Source: Chryseobacterium tructae (GTDB taxonomy: Bacteria > Bacteroidota > Bacteroidia > Flavobacteriales > Weeksellaceae). From it: a DNA stretch of 64,000 bases. Positions 35,730 to 46,630 of this stretch are shown here, in pieces. The notes beneath the pieces are model-generated. The model was not told where the DNA came from and made no database searches. It saw only the letters and a list, made by a program, of their open reading frames with translations. The stretch spans positions 2,728,001 through 2,792,000 of the forward strand of contig NZ_JAUFQR010000001.1 in NCBI RefSeq assembly GCF_030409875.1, read 5' to 3'. Positions within the stretch are counted from its first letter, which is position 1. The number at the start of each line of letters is the position of its first letter. The translations under genes were made by a program, and so were the position numbers.

Positions 35730-35742
35730 AAATAATTCAGCA

Positions 35743-35928
35743 ATGGACTCAAAAGGAAATAATAAGAAAAAGGAATCTGCGAATACTGCAGAGACCCAAA
35801 AGCAAAATCAGGATTTCCAGAATATTCCTGCTTCATCGAGAAAGGTTAATCCTCCCGATATTGATAAAGAAGACATTCAAAAGGCTTCCAAAAACAAATC
35901 AGGAAAAACGGATAATACAAAAGAGTAA
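35743..35928 (+). CDS. Small hydrophilic protein of unknown function
   Basis: 61 residues from the ATG at 35743 (an earlier in-frame GTG/ATG overlaps the previous gene). Entirely charged and polar: Lys, Asn, Ser, Asp, Gln, no hydrophobic core, so probably disordered. It is last in the run, 13 bases after the DUF4230 gene. Function unknown. Confidence 0.6.
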   Translation: MDSKGNNKKKESANTAETQKQNQDFQNIPASSRKVNPPDIDKEDIQKASKNKSGKTDNTKE

Positions 35929-36007
35929 AATGATTCTTTAAAGAATCATTTAAAATAGTTCAGAAATAAAAAATGAAAGGTTCGGTCTCTTTGAGACCGA
36001 ACCTTTC
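35928..36007. terminator. Two hairpins between convergent operons
   Basis: First, AAATGATTCTTT/AAAGAATCATTT near 35930-35953. Second, a perfect 15-bp stem GAAAGGTTCGGTCTC and GAGACCGAACCTTTC at 35975-36007. Together they probably terminate both the plus-strand run and, on the other strand, the leu operon. Confidence 0.75.
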
Positions 36008-36041
36008 TACTAACTATCTATCTAAGTGATCTATAATATAC

Positions 36042-37166
36042 CTACACAATGGTAGATTTTCCAATTTTTACATTCTCAAAATTATAATATGATTTTTCAG
36101 AATACCTGATATGATCTGCAATAAAGCTTCCTACTTCACTTGTAGAATAATATTGCTTTGTATTAAGATCTATCGTAACATATTTATTTTCAATAGCATG
36201 CTCTACAGACTGTCGCAATTTGCTGGCTGCAGGCTCCAATCCAAGGTGATCCAACATCATGGCCACACTCAAAATAGAGGCGATAGGATTAGCGATTCCC
36301 TTTCCTTTTGCCTGTGGGTATGAACCATGAATAGGTTCAAACAATGCATTATTATCTCCTACTGATGCGGAAGGAAGCAATCCGATAGACCCTCCGATTA
36401 CACTGGCTTCATCAGAAATAATATCTCCAAACATATTCTCAGTTAATATAACATCAAACTGTTTTGGATTAAGGATCAACTGCATGGCTGCATTATCTAC
36501 AAACATATAATCAAGTTGTACATCAGAATATTCTAAAGCGATCTCCTGACAAATTTTCCTCCATAATCTGGACGTATCCAATACGTTGGCTTTGTCAATT
36601 AAGGTCAGCTTTTTATTTCTTTTTTGGGCTTCCTGAAATGCCATGTGAGCAATTGGAAGAATATCTTCTCTGCTGTATTTGCAAACGTCATAAGCGTAAG
36701 CTCCTTCAGGATCGGTAAATTTTTCCCCAAAGTAAATTCCACTTACCAATTCTCTGAAAATCTGAATATCTGCTCCTTCTATGATTTCTCTTTTCAGTGG
36801 GCTTTTTTCAATCAGTGAAGCATATGTTTTCAAAGGGCGGATATTGGCAAATAAGCCTAACTCTTTACGAAGTTTCAATAGTCCTTGTTCTGGTCTTACC
36901 TTAGCTTCAGGATTATTGTCAAATGCAGGATCACCTATTGCTCCGAAAAGCACAGCATCCGATTCCTTACATATCTTCAATGTTTCCTCAGGTAGCGGAT
37001 TTCCTGTTTTAAAAATAGCTTCAGCACCAATTAATCCATAGTCAAAATGGAATTTATATTGAAAAGCTTCCGCGATAACATCCAATATTTTAATACTCTC
37101 CCCAATGATTTCGGGGCCTATTCCATCTCCTGGAAGAACTGCAATTTTAAAATAATTGTTGCTCAT
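36042..37166 (-). CDS. leuB: 3-isopropylmalate dehydrogenase
   Basis: Oxidises and decarboxylates 3-isopropylmalate to 2-ketoisocaproate in leucine synthesis, NAD+ dependent. 374 residues. Motifs: [40 protein letters not shown], the substrate region [24 protein letters not shown] and [28 protein letters not shown]. Last gene of leuA-leuC-leuD-leuB; its start overlaps leuD by 20 bases. High confidence. Confidence 0.96.
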   Translation of the reverse strand: MSNNYFKIAVLPGDGIGPEIIGESIKILDVIAEAFQYKFHFDYGLIGAEAIFKTGNPLPEETLKICKESDAVLFGAIGDPAFDNNPEAKVRPEQGLLKLRKELGLFANIRPLKTYASLIEKSPLKREIIEGADIQIFRELVSGIYFGEKFTDPEGAYAYDVCKYSREDILPIAHMAFQEAQKRNKKLTLIDKANVLDTSRLWRKICQEIALEYSDVQLDYMFVDNAAMQLILNPKQFDVILTENMFGDIISDEASVIGGSIGLLPSASVGDNNALFEPIHGSYPQAKGKGIANPIASILSVAMMLDHLGLEPAASKLRQSVEHAIENKYVTIDLNTKQYYSTSEVGSFIADHIRYSEKSYYNFENVKIGKSTIV

Positions 37167-37755
37167 TTGTTGTCTGTGTTTTTAGTTCAAATTCTGTGAT
37201 CGCCTGTTTTTTGCTGATTAGAAAATCAATATCGTCATAGCCATTCAAAAGGCATATTTTTTTATAAGAATCAATTTCAAAAGTTTCAGTAGTATCTTTA
37301 AAACTGATAGATTGTAATTCTACATCAATGGCAATTTCATTGTTCGGACTTTCATTAATTCCCTCTAAAATCTCTTTTAAAAATTCTTCAGAAACTTTTA
37401 CAGGAAGAAGCCCGTTATTTAAAGCATTTCCTTTAAAAATATCAGCAAAATAGCTAGAAACAATGACTTTGAATCCGTAATCTGTTAATGCCCAGGCAGC
37501 ATGTTCACGGCTGCTTCCACATCCAAAATTATTTCCTGCCACTAAGATTTCACCACTAAATTTAGGGTTGTTCAAAACAAAGTCAGGATTAGGCTCATGG
37601 GTATGGATATTAAACCTCCAATCTCTGAATAGATTTTCTCCAAACCCTTTTCTATCTATACTTTTTAAAAATCTTGCCGGAATAATCTGATCCGTATCTA
37701 TATTTTCTGCCGGCAATGGAACTGCACGGGATTTTATAATAACTAATTTTTGCAT
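37147..37755 (-). CDS. leuD: 3-isopropylmalate dehydratase small subunit
   Basis: Small subunit of isopropylmalate isomerase (with LeuC). 202 residues. Motifs: [58 protein letters not shown]. It ends inside the leuB start and begins nine bases after leuC, consistent with translational coupling. High confidence. Confidence 0.96.
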   Translation of the reverse strand: MQKLVIIKSRAVPLPAENIDTDQIIPARFLKSIDRKGFGENLFRDWRFNIHTHEPNPDFVLNNPKFSGEILVAGNNFGCGSSREHAAWALTDYGFKVIVSSYFADIFKGNALNNGLLPVKVSEEFLKEILEGINESPNNEIAIDVELQSISFKDTTETFEIDSYKKICLLNGYDDIDFLISKKQAITEFELKTQTTNEQQLF

Positions 37756-37763
37756 GTGTTGTT

Positions 37764-39151
37764 TTAATTTAAACTTTCAAAAGCTGAAATTCTACCTTCT
37801 ATAGCAGCTTTTGCTGCTGTAAGCGGGCTTGCCAGAATAGTTCTTGAACCTTGCCCCTGTCTTCCTTCAAAATTTCTGTTGGAAGTGGAAACACAATATT
37901 CTCCTTCCGGAATTTTATCATCATTCATCGCCAGACAAGCTGAACATCCAGGCTGACGGATCTGGAATCCTGCCTCATTAAAGATTTTATCCAATCCTTC
38001 TTCATAGATCTGTTTTACTACCTGTTGCGAACCTGGAACGATCAATGCTTTTACCGCTTCAGATTTGCTTTTGCCTTTGATATACTGAGCAGCAGAACGG
38101 AAATCTTCAATCCGTGCATTGGTGCAACTTCCTATAAATACATAATTAACTTTTATACTGGATGGTGTTTGTCCAGCCTCCAATCCCATATACTGTAAAG
38201 CTTTTGCTTCGGATTCGCTTTGTGGTGCTGGAATGGTTTCGTGAATAGAAATTCCCATGCCGGGGTTGGTTCCATAAGTAATCATGGGATAAATGTCTGC
38301 TGCATTAAAGCTCAGTTCCTTATCAAAAACAGCACCTTCATCGGTTTTAAGGGTATCCCAATACGCTATTTTTTCATTCCACTCTTCACCTGTAGGCGCA
38401 AATTTCCTTCCTTTAACATATTCAAAAGTCGTTTTATCAGGAGCAATCATTCCACCTCTGGCACCCATTTCAATACTCATATTGCAAACGGTCATCCGAC
38501 CTTCCATAGACATTTCTTCGAACACATTTCCTGCATATTCACAGAAGTACCCTGTTCCGCCATCAGTTCCTATTTTTGAAATGATGTAAAGAATAACATC
38601 TTTAGATTGAACATTCTCGTTAAGCTTACCGTTTACAGTAATTCTCATCGATTTAGGTTTGTTCAACAACAGACACTGACTGGCAAAGCCTGAGCTACCT
38701 GACTCGTTCCGATTCCAAAGGCAATACTACCAAATGCTCCATGCGTTGAAGTATGACTGTCTCCGCACACAATACTCATTCCCGGCTGCGTTATTCCAAG
38801 TTCAGGAGCGATAATGTGTACAATTCCCTGATACTGATGCCCCAGTCCGAATAGTTCAATATTATTTTTCTCACAATTTTCTGTCAACTGTTGAACCTGG
38901 TTTCTTGATAATTCATCGCGAATGGGTTCTTCCTGATGAAGTGTTGGAACGTTATGATCGGCTGTTGCTACAATTTGTTCCGGTCTGAATATCTCCAGAT
39001 TTCTGGATTCAAGCTCTGCAAAAGCCTGCGGACTGGTTACTTCATGGATCAGGTGCTTGTCAATATAGATGATTTGTGGTCCGTCAGGAACAGTATCTAC
39101 TACATGAGCATCCCAAACTTTATCAAAAAGTGTTTTTTTATCGTTGTTCAT
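37764..39151 (-). CDS. leuC: 3-isopropylmalate dehydratase large subunit (one frameshift)
   Basis: Large, 4Fe-4S-carrying subunit of isopropylmalate isomerase. About 462 residues, normal length, after joining frames near 38690 (one T lost; GTSQVAQA / [14 protein letters not shown]). Motifs: [47 protein letters not shown], the cluster ligands [14 protein letters not shown] and [10 protein letters not shown] (three cysteines in all), and [12 protein letters not shown]. Without the correction the operon would lack a functional isomerase while leuA, leuD and leuB are intact, so the shift is probably a sequence error. Confidence 0.93.
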
Positions 39152-39181
39152 TTTTACTTTTATCTTGAATTAAATCAAACC

Positions 39182-40345
39182 TTATCCTATTTTTCTGCTG
39201 CAAGTTTCCATGATCAAAGCAAGGTCTTCATTTCCTATTTCCTTCTTTAGATCCGCTATCTTTAAAAATTCCTGATATAGGTAATCCAGTTCTTCCTTGG
39301 TAACATCATGACCAATATGCTTAAAACGATAAGCTAACGCCGAGCGTCCGCTTCTTGCTGTAAGAATGATAGAAGAAGCATTGACACCTACTTCTGCCGG
39401 ATCAATGATCTCATATGTTTCTCTGTTTTTGATCACTCCATCCTGGTGAATTCCTGAACTGTGCGCAAATGCATTCGCTCCTACAATTGCTTTATTGGGC
39501 TGTACAGACATTCCCATCAGATCAGAGACCATATTGCTCATTTCATTCAACATTCTGGAATTAACATCAGTATGCAGATTTAAATGCTTGTGTTGTTTCA
39601 GGATCATCACCACTTCTTCTAAAGCCGTATTTCCTGCTCTTTCTCCCAGTCCATTGATTGTACATTCTATCTGACGAGCTCCATTGATGGCTCCGGAAAT
39701 AGAATTTGCAGTAGCTAATCCTAGATCATTATGACAATGACATGATAGAATTGCTTTCTCAATTCCTTTTACATTTTCTCTCAGGTATTTAATTTTCTGC
39801 CCATACTCTTCCGGTAAACAATAACCTGTGGTATCAGGAATATTCAGAACAGTAGCTCCTGCCTTGATTACGGCTTCACATACCTGCGCCAGATAGGCAT
39901 TATCTGTTCTTCCGGCATCTTCGGCATAAAATTCTACATCTTCAACGTAGTTTTTAGCATATCTTACCGCTTCCGCAGCGCGTTCTATAATATTTTCTCT
40001 CGTTGAGTTAAATTTGTATCTGATATGAGAATCAGAAGTTCCGATCCCAGTATGTATTCTAGGTTTTTTGGCATATCTCAAAGCTTCTGCAGCAGTATCA
40101 ATGTCTTTTTTGTTGGCTCTTGTCAGCCCGCAAACCTTAGCATTTTTCACAAGTTTTGAAATTTCAGAAACAGATTCAAAATCTCCAGGGCTAGAAATCG
40201 GGAATCCTGCTTCTATGATATCAACTCCCAGTTCATCAAGCTTTTCAGCAATAATCAGTTTCTGTCTTGTATTCAATTTACATCCAGGAACCTGTTCTCC
40301 ATCGCGCAACGTGGTATCAAAAATTTCAATTTTTTCGGAGTTCAT
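39182..40345 (-). CDS. leuA: 2-isopropylmalate synthase, short form
   Basis: Condenses acetyl-CoA with 2-ketoisovalerate. 387 residues: the HMGL-like TIM barrel ([17 protein letters not shown], metal Asp; [16 protein letters not shown], metal His; [15 protein letters not shown]) plus the linker subdomains, but without the ~130-residue C-terminal LeuA regulatory domain that binds leucine. Feedback inhibition by leucine through that domain is therefore not expected. First gene of the leu operon. A TAGTTTTG box lies at 40375-40382 on this strand. It could in principle be a related acyltransferase (homocitrate or citramalate synthase), but the operon supports LeuA. Confidence 0.9.
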   Translation of the reverse strand: MNSEKIEIFDTTLRDGEQVPGCKLNTRQKLIIAEKLDELGVDIIEAGFPISSPGDFESVSEISKLVKNAKVCGLTRANKKDIDTAAEALRYAKKPRIHTGIGTSDSHIRYKFNSTRENIIERAAEAVRYAKNYVEDVEFYAEDAGRTDNAYLAQVCEAVIKAGATVLNIPDTTGYCLPEEYGQKIKYLRENVKGIEKAILSCHCHNDLGLATANSISGAINGARQIECTINGLGERAGNTALEEVVMILKQHKHLNLHTDVNSRMLNEMSNMVSDLMGMSVQPNKAIVGANAFAHSSGIHQDGVIKNRETYEIIDPAEVGVNASSIILTARSGRSALAYRFKHIGHDVTKEELDYLYQEFLKIADLKKEIGNEDLALIMETCSRKIG

Positions 40346-40494
40346 AAATAAAAGTTTTTTACTTAATTTTGGCTCAAAACTACAGCTTGCTATATTTTTT
40401 CATTTTCATTTTTTCAGAAAATTACAATATTCAACTGTTGAAGACATAAGCGTATATCACTGATATTTAATTATTTAAATTTTAAAAATTTACA

Positions 40495-42039
40495 ATGGCA
40501 GAATTGCAGAAAGATTTCTTGTTCGTACTGGTAAAGTCATTGACCACTTCCGAAAAGCGACAGTTCAAATTGTATGTTAACCGTCTCGGAATTAATGTAG
40601 ATGCCAAGTTTTTACTTCTTTTTTCTGAAATGGATAAAATGAAGGAATATGATGAAAGTATTATTATTGAAAAAAAGATATCTACGAAGCAACAACTTTC
40701 TAATCTTAAAGCACACCTTTACAAGCAAATTCTGGTAAGCCTTCGAATGAACCCAAGCCATCAGAACTACAGAATCCAGCTTCGGGAACAATTGGATTTC
40801 GCGAATATTCTATATCAAAAAGGGCTTTATAAACAAGCTTTGAAGATACTCGATAAAACCAAACATTCTGCCCTGGAATTAGACGAAAAGAGCATTGCTT
40901 CCGAAGTGATAGACCTTGAAAAAGTAATTGAATCCCAGTTTATTACAAGAAGTATTGAAGGACGTGCTGAAGAACTCATCAGACAATCTCAGGAATTAAG
41001 CAAACAAAACCGTTATACTACAAAATTATCCAACCTTTCTCTGAAATTGTACAGTGAAATGCTTACCCATGGGTATGTAAAAAATGATGCAGATCGTGAA
41101 GAAGTTTTGGAGGTTTTCAATGCTCAAATTAAAAATATACGGTTTGACAAATTAAATTTCACCGAAAAACTATGGTATTTTAAGGCTCATGTCTGGAAAA
41201 ATCAATTGTTACAAGATTATAAATATACTTTGAAATATGCCTATCAGTGGGTAGATTTATTTCATAAAAATCCGGAGATGATTTTCAGCCATCCGGTTTG
41301 GTATATTAAAGGAAATACTTACCTGTTGAAAATCTTGTTCCTGTATGGAAATATCGACATTCTGGAAGAGAATTTTGAGGAATTCAATATGAGAGTTAAT
41401 GCTGAAAACTTTGCCCAGAATGAGAATCTTCAATCTCTTATTTTCCTCACTCATTACAATACATTGATGAATATTCATTTTGTAAAAGGTGAATTTTTTA
41501 CAGGAACAAAACTCATTCCGGAGATCGAGTTGAAAATGGAAAAATTGAGGGAAAGAATTGATGAACACCACTTTATGATTCTTTATCTTAAAATGGCTGC
41601 GATGTTTTTCGGAAGTAAAATGTATAAAAAGGCAATCGAATATTCGATGAGAGTCATTGAATCGAAAGGTAATGTGCAGGAGGACTTGCTATTTCATACT
41701 CGGATTCTGATTTTAATGTCTAAATATGAATCCGGAAATGATGAAGACTATGATGAATTCATTGCTTCTACGCTGAAATTTGCTAAAAAGATGAAAAAAC
41801 CTGAAGAATTTCACTTTGAGAGCATTCAGTTTTTCAAAAATGTGAATAACCAGCTGCCGGATCAAAGACATAAAGCATTTGAAATGTTTGATAAAAAGCT
41901 TGAAGAATTTTCAGAAAATGAATATTACAGAAGATCATTATTTTATATTGACATTCATGGATGGATTAAGTCTAAAGTCCAGAATGTAGATGTGATTGAG
42001 ATCATCAAGCAGAAAGTAAAGTATAAAAGGAAGCATTAA
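40495..42039 (+). CDS. Conserved Bacteroidota protein, TPR-like helical repeats, unknown function
   Basis: 514 residues, no signal peptide or membrane span. Predicted almost all-helical; segments such as ANILYQKGLYKQALKILDKT and MFFGSKMYKKAIEYSMRVIE have TPR character. The N-terminus FVLVKSLTTSEKRQFKLYVNR is conserved in proteins I recall as hypothetical in Flavobacteriia. Divergent from leuA. Function unknown. Confidence 0.7.
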   Translation: MAELQKDFLFVLVKSLTTSEKRQFKLYVNRLGINVDAKFLLLFSEMDKMKEYDESIIIEKKISTKQQLSNLKAHLYKQILVSLRMNPSHQNYRIQLREQLDFANILYQKGLYKQALKILDKTKHSALELDEKSIASEVIDLEKVIESQFITRSIEGRAEELIRQSQELSKQNRYTTKLSNLSLKLYSEMLTHGYVKNDADREEVLEVFNAQIKNIRFDKLNFTEKLWYFKAHVWKNQLLQDYKYTLKYAYQWVDLFHKNPEMIFSHPVWYIKGNTYLLKILFLYGNIDILEENFEEFNMRVNAENFAQNENLQSLIFLTHYNTLMNIHFVKGEFFTGTKLIPEIELKMEKLRERIDEHHFMILYLKMAAMFFGSKMYKKAIEYSMRVIESKGNVQEDLLFHTRILILMSKYESGNDEDYDEFIASTLKFAKKMKKPEEFHFESIQFFKNVNNQLPDQRHKAFEMFDKKLEEFSENEYYRRSLFYIDIHGWIKSKVQNVDVIEIIKQKVKYKRKH

Positions 42040-42150
42040 ATAAAATTACATAAAAACATGTTTAATAGTATTTTACAATATTTTATTTCATGTAAAATAA
42101 AACATACAAATCTATTTTCTTTTTAATATAATTTCTCAGATTTAGGTATT

Positions 42151-42303
42151 AACAGGTCGCTCCTCTGGAGCTTTCTTTTTAAAGGCACTTCATTTTTCTA
42201 ATAACAGTAGATCCCGATGGGATCAAATCCAGCCCCAATAGGAGCTAACCGTCAATAGGAAGTATTTGGTTTTAAAATTAGAGCTCCAGAGGAGTGACTT
42301 GTT
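42151..42303. repeat. 153-bp inverted-repeat element (MITE-like)
   Basis: Left end AACAGGTCGCTCCTCTGGAG and right end, as reverse complement, AACAAGTCACTCCTCTGGAG: 22-bp terminal inverted repeats with two mismatches in total. Inside are further palindromes, GATCCCGATGGGATC near 42212 and the GGAGC of each end. It sits wholly in an intergenic gap. It resembles a dispersed element of Chryseobacterium and relatives. No transposase inside. Confidence 0.65.
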
Positions 42304-42339
42304 GTAATTATGCATTGATTTAATCAGATAAGAATAATT

Positions 42340-43314
42340 TTATTTATACATATTCTCTATGAAATCCAATGCATTCTTATGGCTAATCTTTTCTACAAGT
42401 TCAGCAGAGAATCTTTTTTCAATTTCTTTATTGATAGCTGGATAAACCGATGCATTGGAGTGTTCTTCAAAGAAAAACGGATGACGGGAGGTATCCGGAT
42501 GATCTTTCCAATAAAAATAATCAGCACCATAGGCAATGTTGTTCTCGCCACCTAAATCAAGTCCATATTGAATATGCTCATAAAGTTTTTCAGGATTTTC
42601 AAGGTCAACATAATCTTTGATAAAGTTCAGGCCAATTAAGCCATTTCTTTTAATAACTTCTTTAGCCAATTCGTCCGGAAGATTCCGATTGTTTTTATAA
42701 ATTGTTCTATAATTGGAATGGCTTGCCAGAATAGGAATTGAATAGTTTCTCTGATCTATATAGCTGAAGATATCATAAGCCAACTGATCACTGGTGTGAG
42801 CGAGATCTATGGCAATTTTTCGATCTGCAATGTAATCAATCAACACTTTACCATCTTCTTTAAGTCCGGCAGCAGCATTATTTCCACCTCCGAAACGATT
42901 TTCTAAATGATGGGTAATTCCGATATAAAGTACTTTCTGTGTATTTTCAATAATAGTTTCCAGCTTTTTAAATCCAGAGTCCAGACTTTCATGTTCATCA
43001 CAGAAAGCAGATGCATTTTCAATAGAAGCAATAACTCCTACCCGATTCTCATTTTCAGGATTTTTATAATTTCCATTTTCGAACAGGAAAAAGTTTTCAT
43101 TTTTGATAAGTTCTGAAAATAATTGACTTTGCTTCAGTCCATAACCCGTACTTCCTTCCCCTGTTCCGGCATACATAGCCATTACCTGAAGTTTTACATT
43201 CCCTTCCTGCAGATAAGGCAATGAGCATCCCAGTTCTTTATCATCAATAGTTGAATTTGACCCTAGCAGATAATATAAAAGGTCGCAGTGTAAATCAATG
43301 TTTATCGTATTCAT
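42340..43314 (-). CDS. Membrane-dipeptidase-family (M19) peptidase
   Basis: 324 residues from the ATG at 43314. A longer frame reaches 43392 but overlaps the upstream gene, and MNTINIDLHCDLLYYLLG is the family start. Metal site: DLHCD (His-x-Asp), later DLAHTSDQ and ASHSNYR (His), with Glu in ASIENASAF and Asp in YGADYFYWKD. Hydrolyses dipeptides, possibly including D-residues. It starts 22 bases after the HExxH protease gene ends; the two form an operon. Confidence 0.88.
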   Translation of the reverse strand: MNTINIDLHCDLLYYLLGSNSTIDDKELGCSLPYLQEGNVKLQVMAMYAGTGEGSTGYGLKQSQLFSELIKNENFFLFENGNYKNPENENRVGVIASIENASAFCDEHESLDSGFKKLETIIENTQKVLYIGITHHLENRFGGGNNAAAGLKEDGKVLIDYIADRKIAIDLAHTSDQLAYDIFSYIDQRNYSIPILASHSNYRTIYKNNRNLPDELAKEVIKRNGLIGLNFIKDYVDLENPEKLYEHIQYGLDLGGENNIAYGADYFYWKDHPDTSRHPFFFEEHSNASVYPAINKEIEKRFSAELVEKISHKNALDFIENMYK

Positions 43315-43336
43315 AGTAGGATGCAATTTATAATTT

Positions 43337-44524
43337 TTATTTCTTGTTCTGATCCAATGCATTATTGATAAATTCAATGTTTGAATTTTCAAAAACCTTC
43401 AGTAATTGAGGAACAAAGTCTCCAAATTTCTTGTATTTTTTTCTATTGGAATTATACTCTTTTACTTTTTCTTCTAATAAGGGAAGGAAGATGAAATTAT
43501 TTTTTAAATGATATTCTTCCAGTCTTTTAGCTCTTTCAAAATCTTTCTGAATTCTTGCAGTCTGAATTTCACCCAATCTCACCAAATGTTCAGCAACACA
43601 AGTTTGATAGTCTCCATACCCTCCTGTTTTGATCATGACTTCTTTTAAATTTGATTTTTCAAACAGATCTTTAAACTTTTCAAGCTTATCTTTATGCTGA
43701 TATACTTCCTTATTGACAAAAGAGTGTCCAAATTCATGTACACTTAAAAATCTTGCCTGAAACTCTTCGTCATATCCAAACTGCCCTTTCTTTTCAGCTT
43801 TCACAAATGGACTTGCTATTTCATAAATATCTGTATTGCCTGATTTTGAGATTACATTGGCTCCAATTCCTCTTCCTTCTCCATCTGATATAGGCCACAT
43901 CATCATCGGAGAGATCAAGATCGTATAGGAATGAAAACCTTCTCCATAGAATTGCTCCATAGCATCAGTAAATCCAGCAGGAATATGTTTGTTATACTCA
44001 TTTTCGCCCCCTTTATAAAAGTCTTTATTTTCATTAAAAAACTGGCTAATATTTTCTTTAGTATAAAATTTTGAAAGTTCGGAGAGGTAATTTTTAATTA
44101 ATTGAGTAATTTCTTTGTTCTGCACTTCAGTCAAATTATTGCTGCTAAACTGATAATCATTGATCCATTCTGTGGCCGGAAATTCCTGATGATATATTAA
44201 AGGAGTCATGAGCATATCATTCCCCTGACCATATTTATCCATTAAAATATCATTAATTTTTGCCGTTTCAATGGCAATATTTGAGTCTTTTAAATACTCA
44301 TATTTTTTCAACGCATTATTTACAATAGGCTGATAAACAGAACATTCTTTTATTTTATAAAGTTCAAAATCTTTATTATTTTTTCTGTGTTCTGCTGAAA
44401 GAATTTCCGCGAGAAAATAAGTCTCAATATTCTTATTGTAATTAACCGAAAACTTGGATGTTTTTTTTTGTGAAAAACCCAATGTAGAACTTAATGAAAC
44501 TAAAATGAACAGTACTTTTTTCAT
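43337..44524 (-). CDS. DUF4932-like secreted putative zinc metalloprotease
   Basis: 395 residues. Signal peptide MKKVLFILVSLSSTLGFSQ. Zinc site VHEFGHSFV (HExxH) and a likely third ligand Glu in CVAEHLVRLG about 55 residues later, a gluzincin-like arrangement. The rest matches the DUF4932 pattern as I recall it. Periplasmic or secreted. First gene of a two-gene unit with the M19 dipeptidase, which suggests stepwise peptide breakdown. Confidence 0.75.
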   Translation of the reverse strand: MKKVLFILVSLSSTLGFSQKKTSKFSVNYNKNIETYFLAEILSAEHRKNNKDFELYKIKECSVYQPIVNNALKKYEYLKDSNIAIETAKINDILMDKYGQGNDMLMTPLIYHQEFPATEWINDYQFSSNNLTEVQNKEITQLIKNYLSELSKFYTKENISQFFNENKDFYKGGENEYNKHIPAGFTDAMEQFYGEGFHSYTILISPMMMWPISDGEGRGIGANVISKSGNTDIYEIASPFVKAEKKGQFGYDEEFQARFLSVHEFGHSFVNKEVYQHKDKLEKFKDLFEKSNLKEVMIKTGGYGDYQTCVAEHLVRLGEIQTARIQKDFERAKRLEEYHLKNNFIFLPLLEEKVKEYNSNRKKYKKFGDFVPQLLKVFENSNIEFINNALDQNKK

Positions 44525-44584
44525 GACTAATATTAATTCTCATTCTAAATAGTTGCTAATATAGTATTTTATGTAAAAAATGCG

Positions 44585-44592
44585 TATTTTTG
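44585..44592 (+). promoter_or_regulatory. -7 box (TATTTTTG) for thrS
   Basis: TAnnTTTG match 25 bases before the thrS start. Confidence 0.5.
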
Positions 44593-44616
44593 CATCTTAA
44601 AATTTCTTAGTAAACA

Positions 44617-46536
44617 ATGATAAAAATTACACTTCCAGACAATAGTGTCAAAGAATTCGAGGGAGCAGTTACTCCCCTTGATGTGGCAAAATCTATAAGC
44701 GAGGGATTGGCTAGAAACACCATTTCCGCAATTGTTAATGACAAACAAGTAGAGACAACCACGCCTATAACCACGGATTCTACGATACAACTTTTGACCT
44801 GGAACGATGATCTTGGAAAGAAAGCTTTCTGGCATTCTTCTGCCCATCTTTTGGCGCAGGCTATCCTTGAATTTTATCCTAATGCTAAGCTGACTATCGG
44901 GCCGGCCATTGAAAACGGATTCTACTATGATGTGGATTTCGGGGATGAAAGTTTATCTGAAAAAGATTTTGAAAAGATTGAGAAGAAAGTTCTTGAAAAT
45001 GCAAAGAAAGGTTCTACTTTCTCTTTATACCCGGTTTCTAAAGAAGAGGCTTTAAAAGCATATGCAGATAACCCTTACAAAGTGGAATTGATCTCTAATC
45101 TTAATGATGGAGAAATCACTTTTGTAACTCATGATAACTTCACCGACTTATGTCGTGGAGGACATATTCCTAATACAGGAATTGTAAAAGCTGTGAAGAT
45201 TTTAAATGCAGCAGGAGCTTACTGGAGAGGTAATGAAAATAACCCTCAATTAACAAGAGTATATGGTATTTCTTTCCCTAAACAGAAAGACCTTACTGAA
45301 TACCTTGAAAGATTAGAAGAAGCTAAAAGAAGAGATCACAGAAAACTAGGTAAAGAACTTGGAATTTTCGCGTTCTCTGAAAAAGTAGGTGCTGGTTTAC
45401 CACTTTGGTTACCAAAAGGTACTGCTTTAAGAAGAAAACTAGAGAATTTCCTTTCTGATGCTCAGAAAAAAGGGGGGTATGAATTCGTTATGTCACCTCA
45501 TATCGGTGCTAAAGAATTGTATGTAACTTCAGGTCACTGGGATAAGTATGGAGCGGATAGCTTCCAACCTATCAAAACACCTAATGAAGGAGAAGAATTC
45601 TTATTAAAACCAATGAACTGCCCGCATCACTGTGAAATCTATAAGACTTCACAATGGAGCTATAGAGATCTTCCGAAAAGATATGCGGAATTCGGTACTG
45701 TATACAGATATGAGCAAAGTGGAGAACTTCATGGATTAACCAGAGTTCGTGGATTTACTCAGGATGATGCTCACTTATTCTGTACTCCGGATCAGCTTTC
45801 TGAAGAGTTTGAAAAAGTAATTGACTTAACACTTTATGTTTTCAAGTCTTTAGGATTTGAAGATTTTGTTACTCAGGTATCTTTAAGAGACCCTAACAAT
45901 AAAGAAAAGTATATCGGATCTGATGAAAACTGGGAAAAAGCTGAAAATGCAATCATCAATGCGGCAGAAAAGAAAGGTCTTAAAACTGTAATTGAATATG
46001 GTGAAGCAGCGTTCTACGGACCTAAGCTTGACTTTATGGTGAAAGATGCATTAGGAAGAAAATGGCAGCTTGGAACGATTCAGGTAGATTATAACTTACC
46101 AGAAAGATTTGATCTTCACTATATCGGAAATGATAATGAGAAGCACAGACCGGTAATGATCCACAGAGCACCTTTCGGTTCTATGGAACGTTTTATCGCT
46201 ATCTTATTGGAGAATACTGCAGGAGATTTCCCATTATGGTTAAGCCCTGATCAGTTTATCATTCTTCCAATTAGTGAAAAGTACGTAGATTATGCAAAAA
46301 AAGTTTCACAATTTTTGGAAAATCACGATATTAGCGGTCAGATTGATGACAGAAACGAAAAAACGGGTAAAAAGATCCGTGATGCTGAATTAAAGAAGAT
46401 CCCTTTCATGCTTGTCGTAGGAGAAAATGAAGAGAAAGAAGGCACAATTTCTGTAAGAAGACGTGGTGAAGGAGATCTTGGAGTGATGAATTTAGAAGAT
46501 TTTACAGCTTACTTCAAAAAAGAAGCAGCCATTTAA
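44617..46536 (+). CDS. thrS: Threonyl-tRNA synthetase
   Basis: Charges tRNA(Thr). 639 residues, normal. Domains in order: TGS (1-62, [21 protein letters not shown]), editing/SAD domain ([16 protein letters not shown] and the HxxxC motif region [14 protein letters not shown]), class II catalytic core ([24 protein letters not shown], the metal Cys, [35 protein letters not shown] and [12 protein letters not shown]) and the anticodon-binding domain ([17 protein letters not shown]). infC follows 94-154 bases later depending on its start. High confidence. Confidence 0.97.
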   Translation: MIKITLPDNSVKEFEGAVTPLDVAKSISEGLARNTISAIVNDKQVETTTPITTDSTIQLLTWNDDLGKKAFWHSSAHLLAQAILEFYPNAKLTIGPAIENGFYYDVDFGDESLSEKDFEKIEKKVLENAKKGSTFSLYPVSKEEALKAYADNPYKVELISNLNDGEITFVTHDNFTDLCRGGHIPNTGIVKAVKILNAAGAYWRGNENNPQLTRVYGISFPKQKDLTEYLERLEEAKRRDHRKLGKELGIFAFSEKVGAGLPLWLPKGTALRRKLENFLSDAQKKGGYEFVMSPHIGAKELYVTSGHWDKYGADSFQPIKTPNEGEEFLLKPMNCPHHCEIYKTSQWSYRDLPKRYAEFGTVYRYEQSGELHGLTRVRGFTQDDAHLFCTPDQLSEEFEKVIDLTLYVFKSLGFEDFVTQVSLRDPNNKEKYIGSDENWEKAENAIINAAEKKGLKTVIEYGEAAFYGPKLDFMVKDALGRKWQLGTIQVDYNLPERFDLHYIGNDNEKHRPVMIHRAPFGSMERFIAILLENTAGDFPLWLSPDQFIILPISEKYVDYAKKVSQFLENHDISGQIDDRNEKTGKKIRDAELKKIPFMLVVGENEEKEGTISVRRRGEGDLGVMNLEDFTAYFKKEAAI

Positions 46537-46550
46537 TAAAAAATAAAATT

Positions 46551-46589
46551 AAAGTATTGAGCGCTTTATTATTGATCTCTCAATACTTT
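46551..46589 (+). terminator. Hairpin between thrS and infC
   Basis: Perfect 11-bp stem AAAGTATTGAG and CTCAATACTTT around a 17-base loop. No T tract follows on the plus strand, so it may be a weak terminator, processing site or regulatory hairpin rather than a full stop. Confidence 0.45.
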
Positions 46590-46630
46590 AATCAAATAAA
46601 TAAGTAGTTAACCAATAAAATTATAATACA

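Noticed and set aside
40346..40494. Leucine leader peptide or T-box upstream of leuA
   Set aside because: I see no run of leucine codons, no T-box motif and no terminator hairpin there.
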